From positions 1 to 6,356 of the forward strand of contig SBFN01000103.1 of the NCBI GenBank assembly GCA_006226895.1: a DNA stretch of 6,356 bases, read 5' to 3'. The notes under the pieces were generated by a model that did no database searches, was not told where the DNA came from, and saw only the letters and a program-made list of their open reading frames with translations. The number at the start of each line of letters is the position of its first letter. The stretch's first letter is position 1. This document shows positions 1 through 6,342 of this stretch, one piece after another. Position numbers and translations under genes: made by a program. The DNA is from Deltaproteobacteria bacterium (GTDB lineage: Bacteria; Desulfobacterota; Desulfuromonadia; Desulfuromonadales; BM103).

Positions 1-37
1 AAAAAAGAAAGGGACAGAAAATCAATTCCGTCCCTCT
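1..37 (-). terminator. Rho-independent terminator after accA
   Basis: Read on the minus strand, bases 37-26 pair with 19-8 to form a 12-bp stem. Its core is AGGGAC/GTCCCT, with two G-U pairs, around a 6-base loop. The stem is followed at once by TTTCTTTTTT, which runs into the window edge, so the T-tract may be longer than seen. It lies 31 bases after the accA stop codon and is correctly oriented to end the transcript that carries accA. The stem and T-run are seen directly; the termination role is inferred from the standard form of such signals. Confidence 0.9.
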
Positions 38-68
38 AAATTCTTACTCAACAACCTGATTCAACGAT

Positions 69-1022
69 CTATTCTTCGATGACCGACATGGCACGGAATT
101 TCTGATAACGCTGCTCGACCAATTCTTCCGGAGAAAGCTGCTTGAGTTCTGCCAGGTGTTTTTTCAGGTACTCCTTCACCGTTGCAGCGGCAGCGACATG
201 ATCGTTGTGTGCACCACCAAGAGGTTCGGGTATGACATCATCGATAATCACGCCGAGTGAATCAATATCCTTGGCCGTCAGTTTAAGCGCTTCAGCAGCC
301 TCTGGACCACGAGCACCATCACTCCAGAGGATCGCGGCACAACCTTCCGGAGATATAACAGCATAAACCGAGTACTGCAGCATCTGGACCTTGTTGCCAA
401 CAGCAATCGCCAAGGCACCACCCGAGCCACCCTCGCCGGTCACGGTCACGATCACAGGAACAGTCAGTGCGGCCATCTCACGCAGGTTACGGGCAATGGC
501 CTCGGCCTGACCACGCTCTTCTGCACCAATGCCCGGGAAAGCCCCCGGGGTGTCGACAAAAGTAAAAATCGGCAGACCAAACTGCTCCGCCATCTGCATA
601 ACGCGCAAGGCCTTTCGATATCCTTCCGGATTCGGCATGCCAAAATTCCGGTAAACCTTCTCCTTGGTATCGCGCCCTTTCTGATGACCGATGATCGCGC
701 AGGGCTCGCCATCAAGACGGGCAAAACCACAAACCAACGCCGGATCATCGCGGAAATTGCGATCACCATGGACTTCAAACCAGTCGGTAAAGATGTGTTG
801 GATGTAATCAAGCGTGTAAGGACGGACCTGATGACGGGCCAGTTGGGTGCGCTGCCAGCGGGTTAAATTGGAAAAAATTTCATCGCGTAACTTGGCAGAC
901 TTTTTCTCCAGCTTCTTGATATCAGAAGAGAAGTCAACGTTGTCGGTGGTATAATCACGCAGTTCACGAATCTTCTGATCGAGTTCGACAAGGGGTTTTT
1001 CAAAATCTAAAAAAAACTGCAT
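69..1022 (-). CDS. accA: Acetyl-CoA carboxylase, carboxyltransferase subunit alpha
   Basis: AccA pairs with AccD to move the carboxyl group from carboxybiotin-BCCP to acetyl-CoA, making malonyl-CoA, the first committed step of cytosolic fatty-acid synthesis. The 317-residue product is close to the 319 residues of the E. coli protein. Visible family signatures are an N-terminal helical segment (about 5-60), RPYTLDYI (67-74), the block starting [11 protein letters not shown] (112-122) and continuing through [30 protein letters not shown] (157-172), the glycine-rich [11 protein letters not shown] (197-207) of the crotonase-like oxyanion region, and ISPEGCA (223-229). The AccD zinc finger is absent, as expected for the alpha subunit. 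The ATG start has AGGAG at 1030-1034, 7 bases upstream. The stop is TAG. It lies 81 bases after dnaE on the same strand and ends at a strong terminator, so it is probably co-transcribed with dnaE. Nothing suggests damage. Confidence 0.97.
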   Translation of the reverse strand: MQFFLDFEKPLVELDQKIRELRDYTTDNVDFSSDIKKLEKKSAKLRDEIFSNLTRWQRTQLARHQVRPYTLDYIQHIFTDWFEVHGDRNFRDDPALVCGFARLDGEPCAIIGHQKGRDTKEKVYRNFGMPNPEGYRKALRVMQMAEQFGLPIFTFVDTPGAFPGIGAEERGQAEAIARNLREMAALTVPVIVTVTGEGGSGGALAIAVGNKVQMLQYSVYAVISPEGCAAILWSDGARGPEAAEALKLTAKDIDSLGVIIDDVIPEPLGGAHNDHVAAAATVKEYLKKHLAELKQLSPEELVEQRYQKFRAMSVIEE

Positions 1023-1103
1023 CAGCAGGCTCCTGTGATCTTCATAGACCAGTTCAAATGGTCAAGCTTCATTGTAACTGTTCTGCAGGTTAAATGGTCC
1101 AAC
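1023..1103 (-). other. dnaE-accA spacer with near-identical 14-mers and a small hairpin
   Basis: This 81-base gap holds two near-identical 14-mers on the plus strand: CAGTTCAAATGGTC (1050-1063) and CAGGTTAAATGGTC (1086-1099). They match at 12 of 14 positions and start 36 bases apart. The accA-proximal copy is also part of an inverted repeat, GACCA/TGGTC (1047-1051 and 1059-1063). On the minus strand a TTGACC that could act as a -35 box overlaps this repeat, but no convincing -10 follows at 16-18 bases. The accA ribosome binding site is at 1030-1034. The repeats are seen directly; a regulatory role is only a possibility. Confidence 0.45.
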
Positions 1104-4100
1104 CTATTCAAAGGTTACGACATTATAACCGAACAATTTCTCGACGTCATCCATCATTTCATCACTTGGCTGGATACGCAACTCTTCGGGCAATGATATC
1201 ACGGTTTCACTGCGATTCGGCACGACCAGGTGAATAAGCGCATCGCACTCGCCACGGTAACGGGTGACGATCTCTTTCAACGAACGCAACTGGCGCTCGT
1301 CGAGGCCGGGCGTCGTCAAACGGAAGTGCACGCGTCTGGTCATGCGCGCCTGAACCTCTTTGAGCGGCACGACTTCGTTGACCAGAAGTTTACAGGCATC
1401 TTCGCCGACATCCAGAGAACCTTTGACCAGCAGCGCCTCTTCACTGTTGAGAAGTTCGGAGTACTGAGTATAAGTCTCCGGAAAGGCCACCAACTCCACA
1501 AAGCCATTCAAATCTTCCAAGGTGACAAATGCCATGCGATCACCTTTACGGGTGTTCAACAATTTGATCCCGGTCACGATACCACAGACACTCACCTCTT
1601 CCTTGTCGGTACGATCCATCAGACCGGAAGTATCACAGGTACTGAAACGCTTGATCGCGTCGCTGTGGCGCGCCAGTGGATGGCCGGTAATGTAGAAACC
1701 TATCGCTTCCTTTTCATTGGCCAGAAGCACATTCTCCGGCCATTCATCCAACTCTGGAAGCTTGCCATAGGCGTGGCCACTCTGGGTAACGATCTGGTCA
1801 GTGCCAAACAACGATTCCTGGCCGGACTCTTTTTCACGCTGAATCTTCTGCCCGGACTCCATGGCCTCTTCCACCGCGGCCATGAATTGTGAGCGATGTT
1901 TCTGTAGCGAATCAAAGGCTCCGCATTTGACCAGCGCTTCGACAACCCGTTTGTTGACCCTGCGCAGGTCGACGCGCTCGCAAAAATCATGCAGAGACTC
2001 GAACGATAGGCCCTCCTCGCGTGCTTCAACAATCGCCTCGACAGCACCGCCGCCAACACCTTTGACCGCGCCCAGGCCAAAACGGATATCTTTATCGTGC
2101 ACGGTGAAATCACAACAGGAGGCATTGACATCGGGTGGTAGAATTGCAATCTCCATATTGCGAATCTCGTTGATGTTTTTAATGACTTTCTCGGTATTTT
2201 CCATGTCCTCGGTGAGCAAGGCGGCCATAAACTCTACCGGGTAGTGAGCTTTTAGGTATGCGGTCTGGTAGGCAATATAGGCGTAGGCCGCCGAGTGAGA
2301 CTTATTAAAGCCATACTCGGCAAACTTTTCCATCTGGTCGAAGACTTTTTCGGCCTTCTTGGTGTCCAGCTTGTTCTCTTTGGCGCCGTCGAGGAAAAGT
2401 TTTTTCTGCTTGGCCATTTCCTCGGCCTTCTTCTTACCCATAGCGCGCCGCAACAGGTCTGCGCCACCGAGGCTGTAGTTACCAAGGACCTGGGCAATTT
2501 GCATGACCTGCTCCTGGTAAACAATAACCCCGTAAGTGTCCTTGAGGAGCGGCTCAAGCTGGGGGAAGTCGTAGCCAAAGGTCTCGACACCATGCTTACG
2601 CTTGATGAATGAGTCGACCATCCCAGAACCGAGCGGGCCCGGGCGGTACAGGGCGACCATTGCGATCAAATCTTCAAAGCAGGAGGGCTTGAGCTTGATC
2701 AGGTATTCTTTCATCCCCGAAGACTCAAGCTGAAAAACACCGGTCGTCTCGCCGCGACTGAGGAGTTGAAAGGAGGCCTCGTCATCATTGGGGATCAGGT
2801 TGAGGTCAAATTCCGGATTTTTACCCTCGCGGATCAGACGAACAGCGTTGTCGATAACAGTCAGGGTCTTCAGTCCAAGGAAGTCGAACTTGACCAGACC
2901 GATCTGTTCGACATACCCCATATCAAACTGGGTCACCTGACCTTGCGATTTGGGGTCGACATAGAGCGGCAGGTATTCAGTCAAAGGTTTGGGAGTCACT
3001 ACGACGCCGGCAGCATGGGTGGATGCGTGGCGCGTCAGGCCTTCGAGAGAGAGTGCGACGTCGAAGAGTTTCTTGACCCGGCCGTCTTTCTCGATCAGCT
3101 CCCGCAGACGCGGCTCCTGTTTCTGTGCATCCTTGAGGGTGACCTTCTTGCCGGTCGGGTTGGGAATCAACTTGGCAATCGTGTCGACCTCACCGTAAGG
3201 CATCCCCATGCCGCGACCAACATCGCGGATAACGGCGCGGGCCAGCATTGACCCGAAGGTGATGATCTGGGCAACGTTCTCCCGGCCGTATTTGTCCCGC
3301 ACGTAGTTGATAACATCCTCGCGACCGTTGATACAGAAGTCGACGTCGATATCAGGCATGGAGATACGTTCAGGGTTGAGGAAACGTTCAAAAAGCAGAT
3401 GATACGGGATGGGATCGATATCGGTTATTCTCAGGGCAAAAGCAACCAGACTGCCGGCAGCACTACCGCGACCCGGGCCAACCGGGATATCATGGTCTTT
3501 AGCCCAGTTGATAAAATCAGCGACAATCAGGAAGTAATCGGGGAAGCCCATCTGGTTGATGATTCCCAGCTCTTCCTTGAGACGTTCCTTGTAGGTTGCG
3601 ACCTCATCATCGGAAAATTCGGGCCGCAGCTTGCGAATCTCGTCGAAGCGCTCTTCCAGACCAGCGTAGGAATCCTTTTCAAGGGCCGCGCTCGGTGTTT
3701 GTCCTTCTCCCAGCGACAAGGCCGGGAAGTGATAGTTATCGCCGCTGATATCAAGCTCGAGATTGCAGCGTTCGGCAATCTCTATCGTGTTACTGATCGC
3801 TTCAGGGACGTGTTTAAAAAGCTCGGCCATCTCATCGGGAGTCTTGACATAAAACTCCTCGTTGGCAAAACGCATCCGGTTCGGATCGTCCATCGTCTTG
3901 CCGGTCTGGATGCAGAGCAGAACTTCGTGGGCAAAGGCATCCTCTCGGGTCAGGTAATGGCAGTCATTGGTCGCGACCAGAGGCAAACCGAGATCCTTGC
4001 CAAGTTCAATCAAGCCCTTATTGGCGACCTCCTGCTCCGGAAGATAGTTCTCCTGCAACTCGAGATAGAGCCGGTTGTTGTCGAAGACCCTGGACATCTC

Positions 4101-4601
4101 TTCAGCTCGCTGACGCGCATGATCCATACGGCCACGGGTGATCAGGCTGGGGATTTCTCCGCCAAGGCAGGCAGTGAGGGCAATCAAGCCCTCGTTATTT
4201 TCCTTGAGAAGGTTCCAGTCGATACGCGGCTTGTAATAGAAGCCATCCTGGTAAGCCGTTGAAACCATGTGGCATAGGTTGCGGTAGCCTTTACGGTTTT
4301 TGCAGAGCAGAATAAAGTGACCGGAGGCGTCACTTGAAGAGGCCGCACCGCTCTTCTCATGGCGCGATCCTGAGGCAACATAAACCTCACAGCCGATAAT
4401 AGGCTTGACGCCGGCAGCACGAGCCTTGGAGTAAAACTCCAGGGCACCAAACATGTTACCATGATCGGTAACGGCCATTGCGGGCATGCGATATTCACTG
4501 GCCCGATTCACCAGATCGCCAACGCGAATGGCACCGTCGAGCAGGCTGTACTGGGTATGGCAATGAAGGTGGACAAAGTTGGCGTGCTGCATGAGTGGCA
4601 T
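1104..4601 (-). CDS. dnaE: DNA polymerase III subunit alpha (replicative polymerase)
   Basis: DnaE is the C-family polymerase that copies the chromosome within the Pol III holoenzyme. The 1165-residue product matches the family's usual length (E. coli 1160). Domains in order: N-terminal PHP domain (about 8-290) with HLHCH (11-15), TDHG (45-48), GCEVYV (70-75) and NDCHYL (212-217); polymerase core with GPGRGSAAGS (375-384), PDIDVDF (416-422, catalytic Asp417 and Asp419) and KFDFLGL (571-577, Asp573 as the third catalytic acid); LLRRAMGKKKAEEM (716-729) and the fingers/helix-hairpin-helix region; a QESLF clamp-binding motif (928-932); an OB fold (about 1003-1080); and a tau-binding C-terminal tail. 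The first ATG has AGG only 2 bases upstream. Met4 (4590-4592) has the same AGG 11 bases upstream and gives an N-terminus more like relatives, so the start is uncertain by 3 residues. It precedes accA by 81 bases. No frameshift or truncation is seen. Confidence 0.97.
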   Translation of the reverse strand: MPLMQHANFVHLHCHTQYSLLDGAIRVGDLVNRASEYRMPAMAVTDHGNMFGALEFYSKARAAGVKPIIGCEVYVASGSRHEKSGAASSSDASGHFILLCKNRKGYRNLCHMVSTAYQDGFYYKPRIDWNLLKENNEGLIALTACLGGEIPSLITRGRMDHARQRAEEMSRVFDNNRLYLELQENYLPEQEVANKGLIELGKDLGLPLVATNDCHYLTREDAFAHEVLLCIQTGKTMDDPNRMRFANEEFYVKTPDEMAELFKHVPEAISNTIEIAERCNLELDISGDNYHFPALSLGEGQTPSAALEKDSYAGLEERFDEIRKLRPEFSDDEVATYKERLKEELGIINQMGFPDYFLIVADFINWAKDHDIPVGPGRGSAAGSLVAFALRITDIDPIPYHLLFERFLNPERISMPDIDVDFCINGREDVINYVRDKYGRENVAQIITFGSMLARAVIRDVGRGMGMPYGEVDTIAKLIPNPTGKKVTLKDAQKQEPRLRELIEKDGRVKKLFDVALSLEGLTRHASTHAAGVVVTPKPLTEYLPLYVDPKSQGQVTQFDMGYVEQIGLVKFDFLGLKTLTVIDNAVRLIREGKNPEFDLNLIPNDDEASFQLLSRGETTGVFQLESSGMKEYLIKLKPSCFEDLIAMVALYRPGPLGSGMVDSFIKRKHGVETFGYDFPQLEPLLKDTYGVIVYQEQVMQIAQVLGNYSLGGADLLRRAMGKKKAEEMAKQKKLFLDGAKENKLDTKKAEKVFDQMEKFAEYGFNKSHSAAYAYIAYQTAYLKAHYPVEFMAALLTEDMENTEKVIKNINEIRNMEIAILPPDVNASCCDFTVHDKDIRFGLGAVKGVGGGAVEAIVEAREEGLSFESLHDFCERVDLRRVNKRVVEALVKCGAFDSLQKHRSQFMAAVEEAMESGQKIQREKESGQESLFGTDQIVTQSGHAYGKLPELDEWPENVLLANEKEAIGFYITGHPLARHSDAIKRFSTCDTSGLMDRTDKEEVSVCGIVTGIKLLNTRKGDRMAFVTLEDLNGFVELVAFPETYTQYSELLNSEEALLVKGSLDVGEDACKLLVNEVVPLKEVQARMTRRVHFRLTTPGLDERQLRSLKEIVTRYRGECDALIHLVVPNRSETVISLPEELRIQPSDEMMDDVEKLFGYNVVTFE

Positions 4602-4851
4602 AACCTAGAGGTCAGAATTAAAAGAAACTGAGGGCTGACTGATTCGGAATTTGGCACAAAAACAGATGTGACAAGAAGGCATTAGAATACAGAATTCTGG
4701 TCTTTGATGGAATGTTAAAATGACGATTTTGGCGATCTGGAATCGATTTCCCGCAGGTTGAAACCCGGAGGGCCTCGACCGACCGGTTCGACGTTTTCAG
4801 TTCAGACACTTACAAACGTGGAGCTTCTGAAGCTCTCAAATAAGACTTACG
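4602..4851 (-). other. maf-dnaE intergenic region, no supported gene
   Basis: This 250-base gap separates the maf stop from the dnaE start. A GTG-started 63-codon frame (4618-4809, minus) spans much of it, but it has no convincing ribosome binding site or recognisable motif, so I do not call a gene. An 8-bp palindrome AATCGATT lies at 4741-4748, and a short hairpin follows maf (listed separately). No good sigma-70 promoter is visible on the minus strand: TTGTCA boxes occur, but without a matching -10. The gap is long enough to hold a dnaE promoter, and the region 4602-4720 is AT-richer than its neighbours, which would suit one. Confidence 0.5.
4821..4835 (-). repeat. Short hairpin just after maf
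   Basis: GAGCTTCTGAAGCTC is an inverted repeat with 7-bp arms around one base, in practice a 6-bp stem with a 3-base loop. It sits 16 bases downstream of the maf stop codon. On the minus strand no T-run follows, so it is not a standard intrinsic terminator. It could attenuate transcription or protect the maf message 3' end, or it may be chance. Confidence 0.35.
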
Positions 4852-5433
4852 TTAGAGGACCTCTACATCAAAGTGGCTCAACATATTAACCAGTAAGATC
4901 AAAGGCAAGCCAATCAGACTTGTATAGTCATTACCAGCCATCTGATCCATCAGAGCGATCCCCAGACCTTCTATTTTGAAAGAACCAGCGCAATCGATCG
5001 GGTTCTCCTTGGTCACATAGTGCTTAATCTGCTCTTCAGTTAACTTACGCATGGAAACAGTGAAGGTATCAAATTCCATCAAGCTGTCGCCGCTGGCACT
5101 GTCAAAGACTGCCAGGCCGGTATAGAAAGTGTGCTTGCGACCCTGCATTTCCATCAGCTGCTCTATCGCCTTTTCGGCTGTTCCGGGTTTGCCGAGGACA
5201 CGATGCCGGGCATCCACAAAGACCTGGTCAGAACCAATGATCAGGGCATCATCATACTTTGCGGCAATACTTTTCGCCTTCTGCAAGGCCTGGTGTTTAA
5301 CCAGCAACTCTGCCGAAACACTCGCGTCCATCTTTTCTTTGTAGAGAGGAGCGGCAACATGAAAGTTGAGTTCCAGTTGACGCATCAACTGCAGGCGATA
5401 GGGACTGGTTGAAGCAAGGACTAAGGTGCGCAT
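4852..5433 (-). CDS. Maf-family nucleoside triphosphate pyrophosphatase, YceF type
   Basis: Maf proteins are cytoplasmic house-cleaning enzymes that hydrolyse non-canonical nucleoside triphosphates to monophosphates and pyrophosphate. The 193-residue product is full length and starts with the family signature LASTSPYR (6-13). It continues with LIIGSDQV (64-71, catalytic Asp69), GKP (81-83), FYTGLA (103-108) and AGSFKIEGLGI (149-159). GSDQ and AGSFKxEGxGI are features of E. coli YceF, whose characterised relatives prefer 7-methyl-GTP. The dTTP/UTP-specific YhdE type instead carries GADT and a GGYxIQG-like motif. The ATG has GGAAGG at 5439-5444, 5 bases upstream. The preceding gene ends 63 bases before it, so the two are probably co-transcribed; dnaE follows after 250 bases. 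Family is certain. The subfamily and its substrate are inferred from motifs remembered from E. coli. Confidence 0.93.
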   Translation of the reverse strand: MRTLVLASTSPYRLQLMRQLELNFHVAAPLYKEKMDASVSAELLVKHQALQKAKSIAAKYDDALIIGSDQVFVDARHRVLGKPGTAEKAIEQLMEMQGRKHTFYTGLAVFDSASGDSLMEFDTFTVSMRKLTEEQIKHYVTKENPIDCAGSFKIEGLGIALMDQMAGNDYTSLIGLPLILLVNMLSHFDVEVL

Positions 5434-5496
5434 GAATACCTTCCAGGAAAAGTGTGTTGCACCCTTTTACCCCATCCAGTCATCGTAATGCAATCA

Positions 5497-5862
5497 TCAG
5501 ATGCAGCGATTCCATAGCGGTACAGACTCGGCAACACCGCTTTCCAGGCAAGGTAAAGAGTGACTATGGGGCTGACTCGGGCGAGTTTGAAAGACGGGCA
5601 TCTCACGAACCGAATCAAGCAGAGCCCTTTCCAGAACCTCAGCACTGCACCGACCCATAAATTCATTGAAACCGGATCCGCCAAGCCAGGCATCTGCAAA
5701 GGTCACACAATCAATGCTGCCGATTTCAACGAGAACTTCACCTTCGTACGATCCATCGCCGAGTGTGCCACAGAAGCGCATGCCGCGCCCCTGTCGTTCT
5801 GCTGCATGGATATCAAAATAAATGGCGCTGCCGTTTTCCTGTGTCGTACCTATGTAGATCAT
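5497..5862 (-). CDS. Hypothetical protein, 121 residues
   Basis: I do not recognise this protein. The case for a real gene is its ATG start with AGGGAGG 5 bases upstream, its position in line with maf (63-base gap, same strand), and its tandem TGA TGA end. Residues 1-50 alternate short hydrophobic runs that look like beta strands (IYIG, AIYFDI, EVLVEIG). Residues 73-88 look like an amphipathic helix (SAEVLERALLDSVREM). Residues 95-121 are rich in Ser, Pro and His and look less structured. There are five cysteines (31, 52, 72, 105, 120), not in a metal-binding pattern I know. No signal peptide or membrane segment is seen, so it is probably cytosolic. The odd C-terminal tail could reflect a diverged end or an old frameshift near codon 94, which cannot be settled from this window. 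Confidence 0.65.
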   Translation of the reverse strand: MIYIGTTQENGSAIYFDIHAAERQGRGMRFCGTLGDGSYEGEVLVEIGSIDCVTFADAWLGGSGFNEFMGRCSAEVLERALLDSVREMPVFQTRPSQPHSHSLPCLESGVAESVPLWNRCI

Positions 5863-5868
5863 ATGATC
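5857..5868. promoter_or_regulatory. 12-bp palindrome over the start codon of the 121-residue gene
   Basis: GATCATATGATC is a perfect palindrome. It covers the ATG (5860-5862) and reaches to the first base of the Shine-Dalgarno sequence. It could be a protein-binding operator, or form a small RNA hairpin that limits access to the start codon. It may also be chance, since a 12-bp perfect palindrome needs only six matching base pairs. Confidence 0.3.
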
Positions 5869-5874
5869 CTCCCT
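5868..5874 (-). promoter_or_regulatory. Strong ribosome binding site for the 121-residue gene
   Basis: AGGGAGG on the minus strand lies 5 bases before the ATG at 5862. It closely matches the anti-Shine-Dalgarno sequence and is the best ribosome binding site in the window. It is the main reason for accepting this start and this gene. Confidence 0.8.
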
Positions 5875-5892
5875 GTTGGGTTTGATTTTATC

Positions 5893-5921
5893 TTAACAGA
5901 GCGAACGACAGAATATGTCAC
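5893..5921 (-). promoter_or_regulatory. Weak candidate promoter for the 121-residue gene and maf
   Basis: On the minus strand GTGACA (5916-5921, 5 of 6 matches to TTGACA) is followed after 17 bases by TGTTAA (5893-5898, 3 of 6 matches to TATAAT). An overlapping TAAGAT (5890-5895) matches the -10 better, but at a 20-base spacing. Position suits a promoter: 31 bases upstream of the start codon, between the repeat element and the gene. The -10 is poor, so this is tentative. Confidence 0.25.
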
Positions 5922-5954
5922 AAGGTGATTTGATGCTTGATTTAGAGGTGTCAT

Positions 5955-6009
5955 GACGAGAAGGGATTAACGCAATGGTGTGAGGAGAATCAGGGCAAGA
6001 CGCAAAGGG
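5955..6009 (+). repeat. Left arm of the inverted repeat
   Basis: Bases 5968-6009 match the reverse complement of 6288-6329 at 35 of 42 positions, ungapped. The innermost 16 bases (5994-6009) are identical. The outer 13 bases (5955-5967) match at only about 4 positions, so the homologous arm effectively begins at TAACGCAA. Confidence 0.8.
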
Positions 6010-6148
6010 AAAGCTTGTAAGAATGAATCGAAAAACGTGGAACGAGAAAAAAACGACCTCACTCACGCCCGTTCTCTATCCTCTCTTGAGACGTTAGAGA
6101 GTGCAGAGTAAGAGATAAACGATATAAATATCCCATGAGCAGTCTTTC

Positions 6149-6192
6149 TCGGCGCTCTCCGCGTCTCTGCGTGAGGCCGATTTTGATTTTTT
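6149..6192 (+). terminator. Hairpin plus T-tract inside the repeat element
   Basis: On the plus strand TCGGC-g-CTC (6149-6157) pairs with GAG-GCCGA (6173-6180), giving 8 bp with one bulge. An inner CGC/GCG pairing follows, and the hairpin is succeeded by TTTTGATTTTTTTT. This has the form of a Rho-independent terminator, but no plus-strand gene lies upstream in the window. It may therefore be part of the repeat's own structure, or a block against plus-strand transcripts. Confidence 0.4.
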
Positions 6193-6287
6193 TTGTTGTT
6201 CGTGTTTGTCCACGTCAAGGAAATGAAAGGAACCAATCAGAGCCTAACTTGAGTAAAGTGAATAACCAAATTGATTTATAGGTTTCC

Positions 6288-6342
6288 CCCTTTGCGTCTT
6301 GCCTGGGTTCTCTTCGCGCCTTTGCGTTACGCTTTTAATGCA
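6288..6342 (-). repeat. Right arm of the inverted repeat
   Basis: This is the inverted partner of the left arm: the perfect 16-mer lies at 6288-6303 and the TAACGCAA motif at 6322-6329 on the minus strand. A second CTTTGCG (6320-6326) lies 30 bases from the first (6290-6296), giving the arm a weak internal periodicity. The 14 bases beyond it to the window end hold only the flanking GTGTCAT and seven bases with no recognisable feature. Confidence 0.8.

Noticed and set aside
1230..1892. Plus-strand open frame of 220 codons opposite the dnaE C-terminus
   Set aside because: It is antisense to conserved dnaE sequence, including the OB-fold region, and the product has no family features.
3399..4262. 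Long plus-strand open frame of 287 codons opposite dnaE
   Set aside because: It lies wholly antisense to the well-supported dnaE PHP and polymerase region and has no recognisable motif; it reflects codon bias of the real gene.
4755..4800. Possible tRNA-like T-arm (GGTTCGAC) in the maf-dnaE spacer
   Set aside because: No acceptor stem, anticodon arm or D-arm could be matched around it.
4618..4809. Minus-strand 63-codon frame between maf and dnaE
   Set aside because: It has a GTG start without a good ribosome binding site, no motif and low-complexity composition; likely a chance frame in an intergenic region.
5421..5699. Minus-strand 92-codon frame overlapping the unknown gene and the maf start
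   Set aside because: It overlaps the better supported 121-residue gene in another frame and has no ribosome binding site of note. It could matter only if that gene carries a frameshift near codon 94.
5560..5928. Plus-strand 122-codon frame opposite the unknown gene
   Set aside because: It is a shadow of the minus-strand gene, which has a far stronger ribosome binding site and lies in the same direction as its neighbours.
6081..6101. Small hairpin CTCTCT/AGAGAG near the centre of the repeat element
   Set aside because: A 6-bp stem with a 9-base loop and no T-run is too weak to call as a separate feature.
5955..6342. CRISPR array suggested by repeated CGCAAAG/CTTTGCG strings
   Set aside because: The copies are few, inverted and unequally spaced, with no uniform repeat-spacer pattern and no cas genes.
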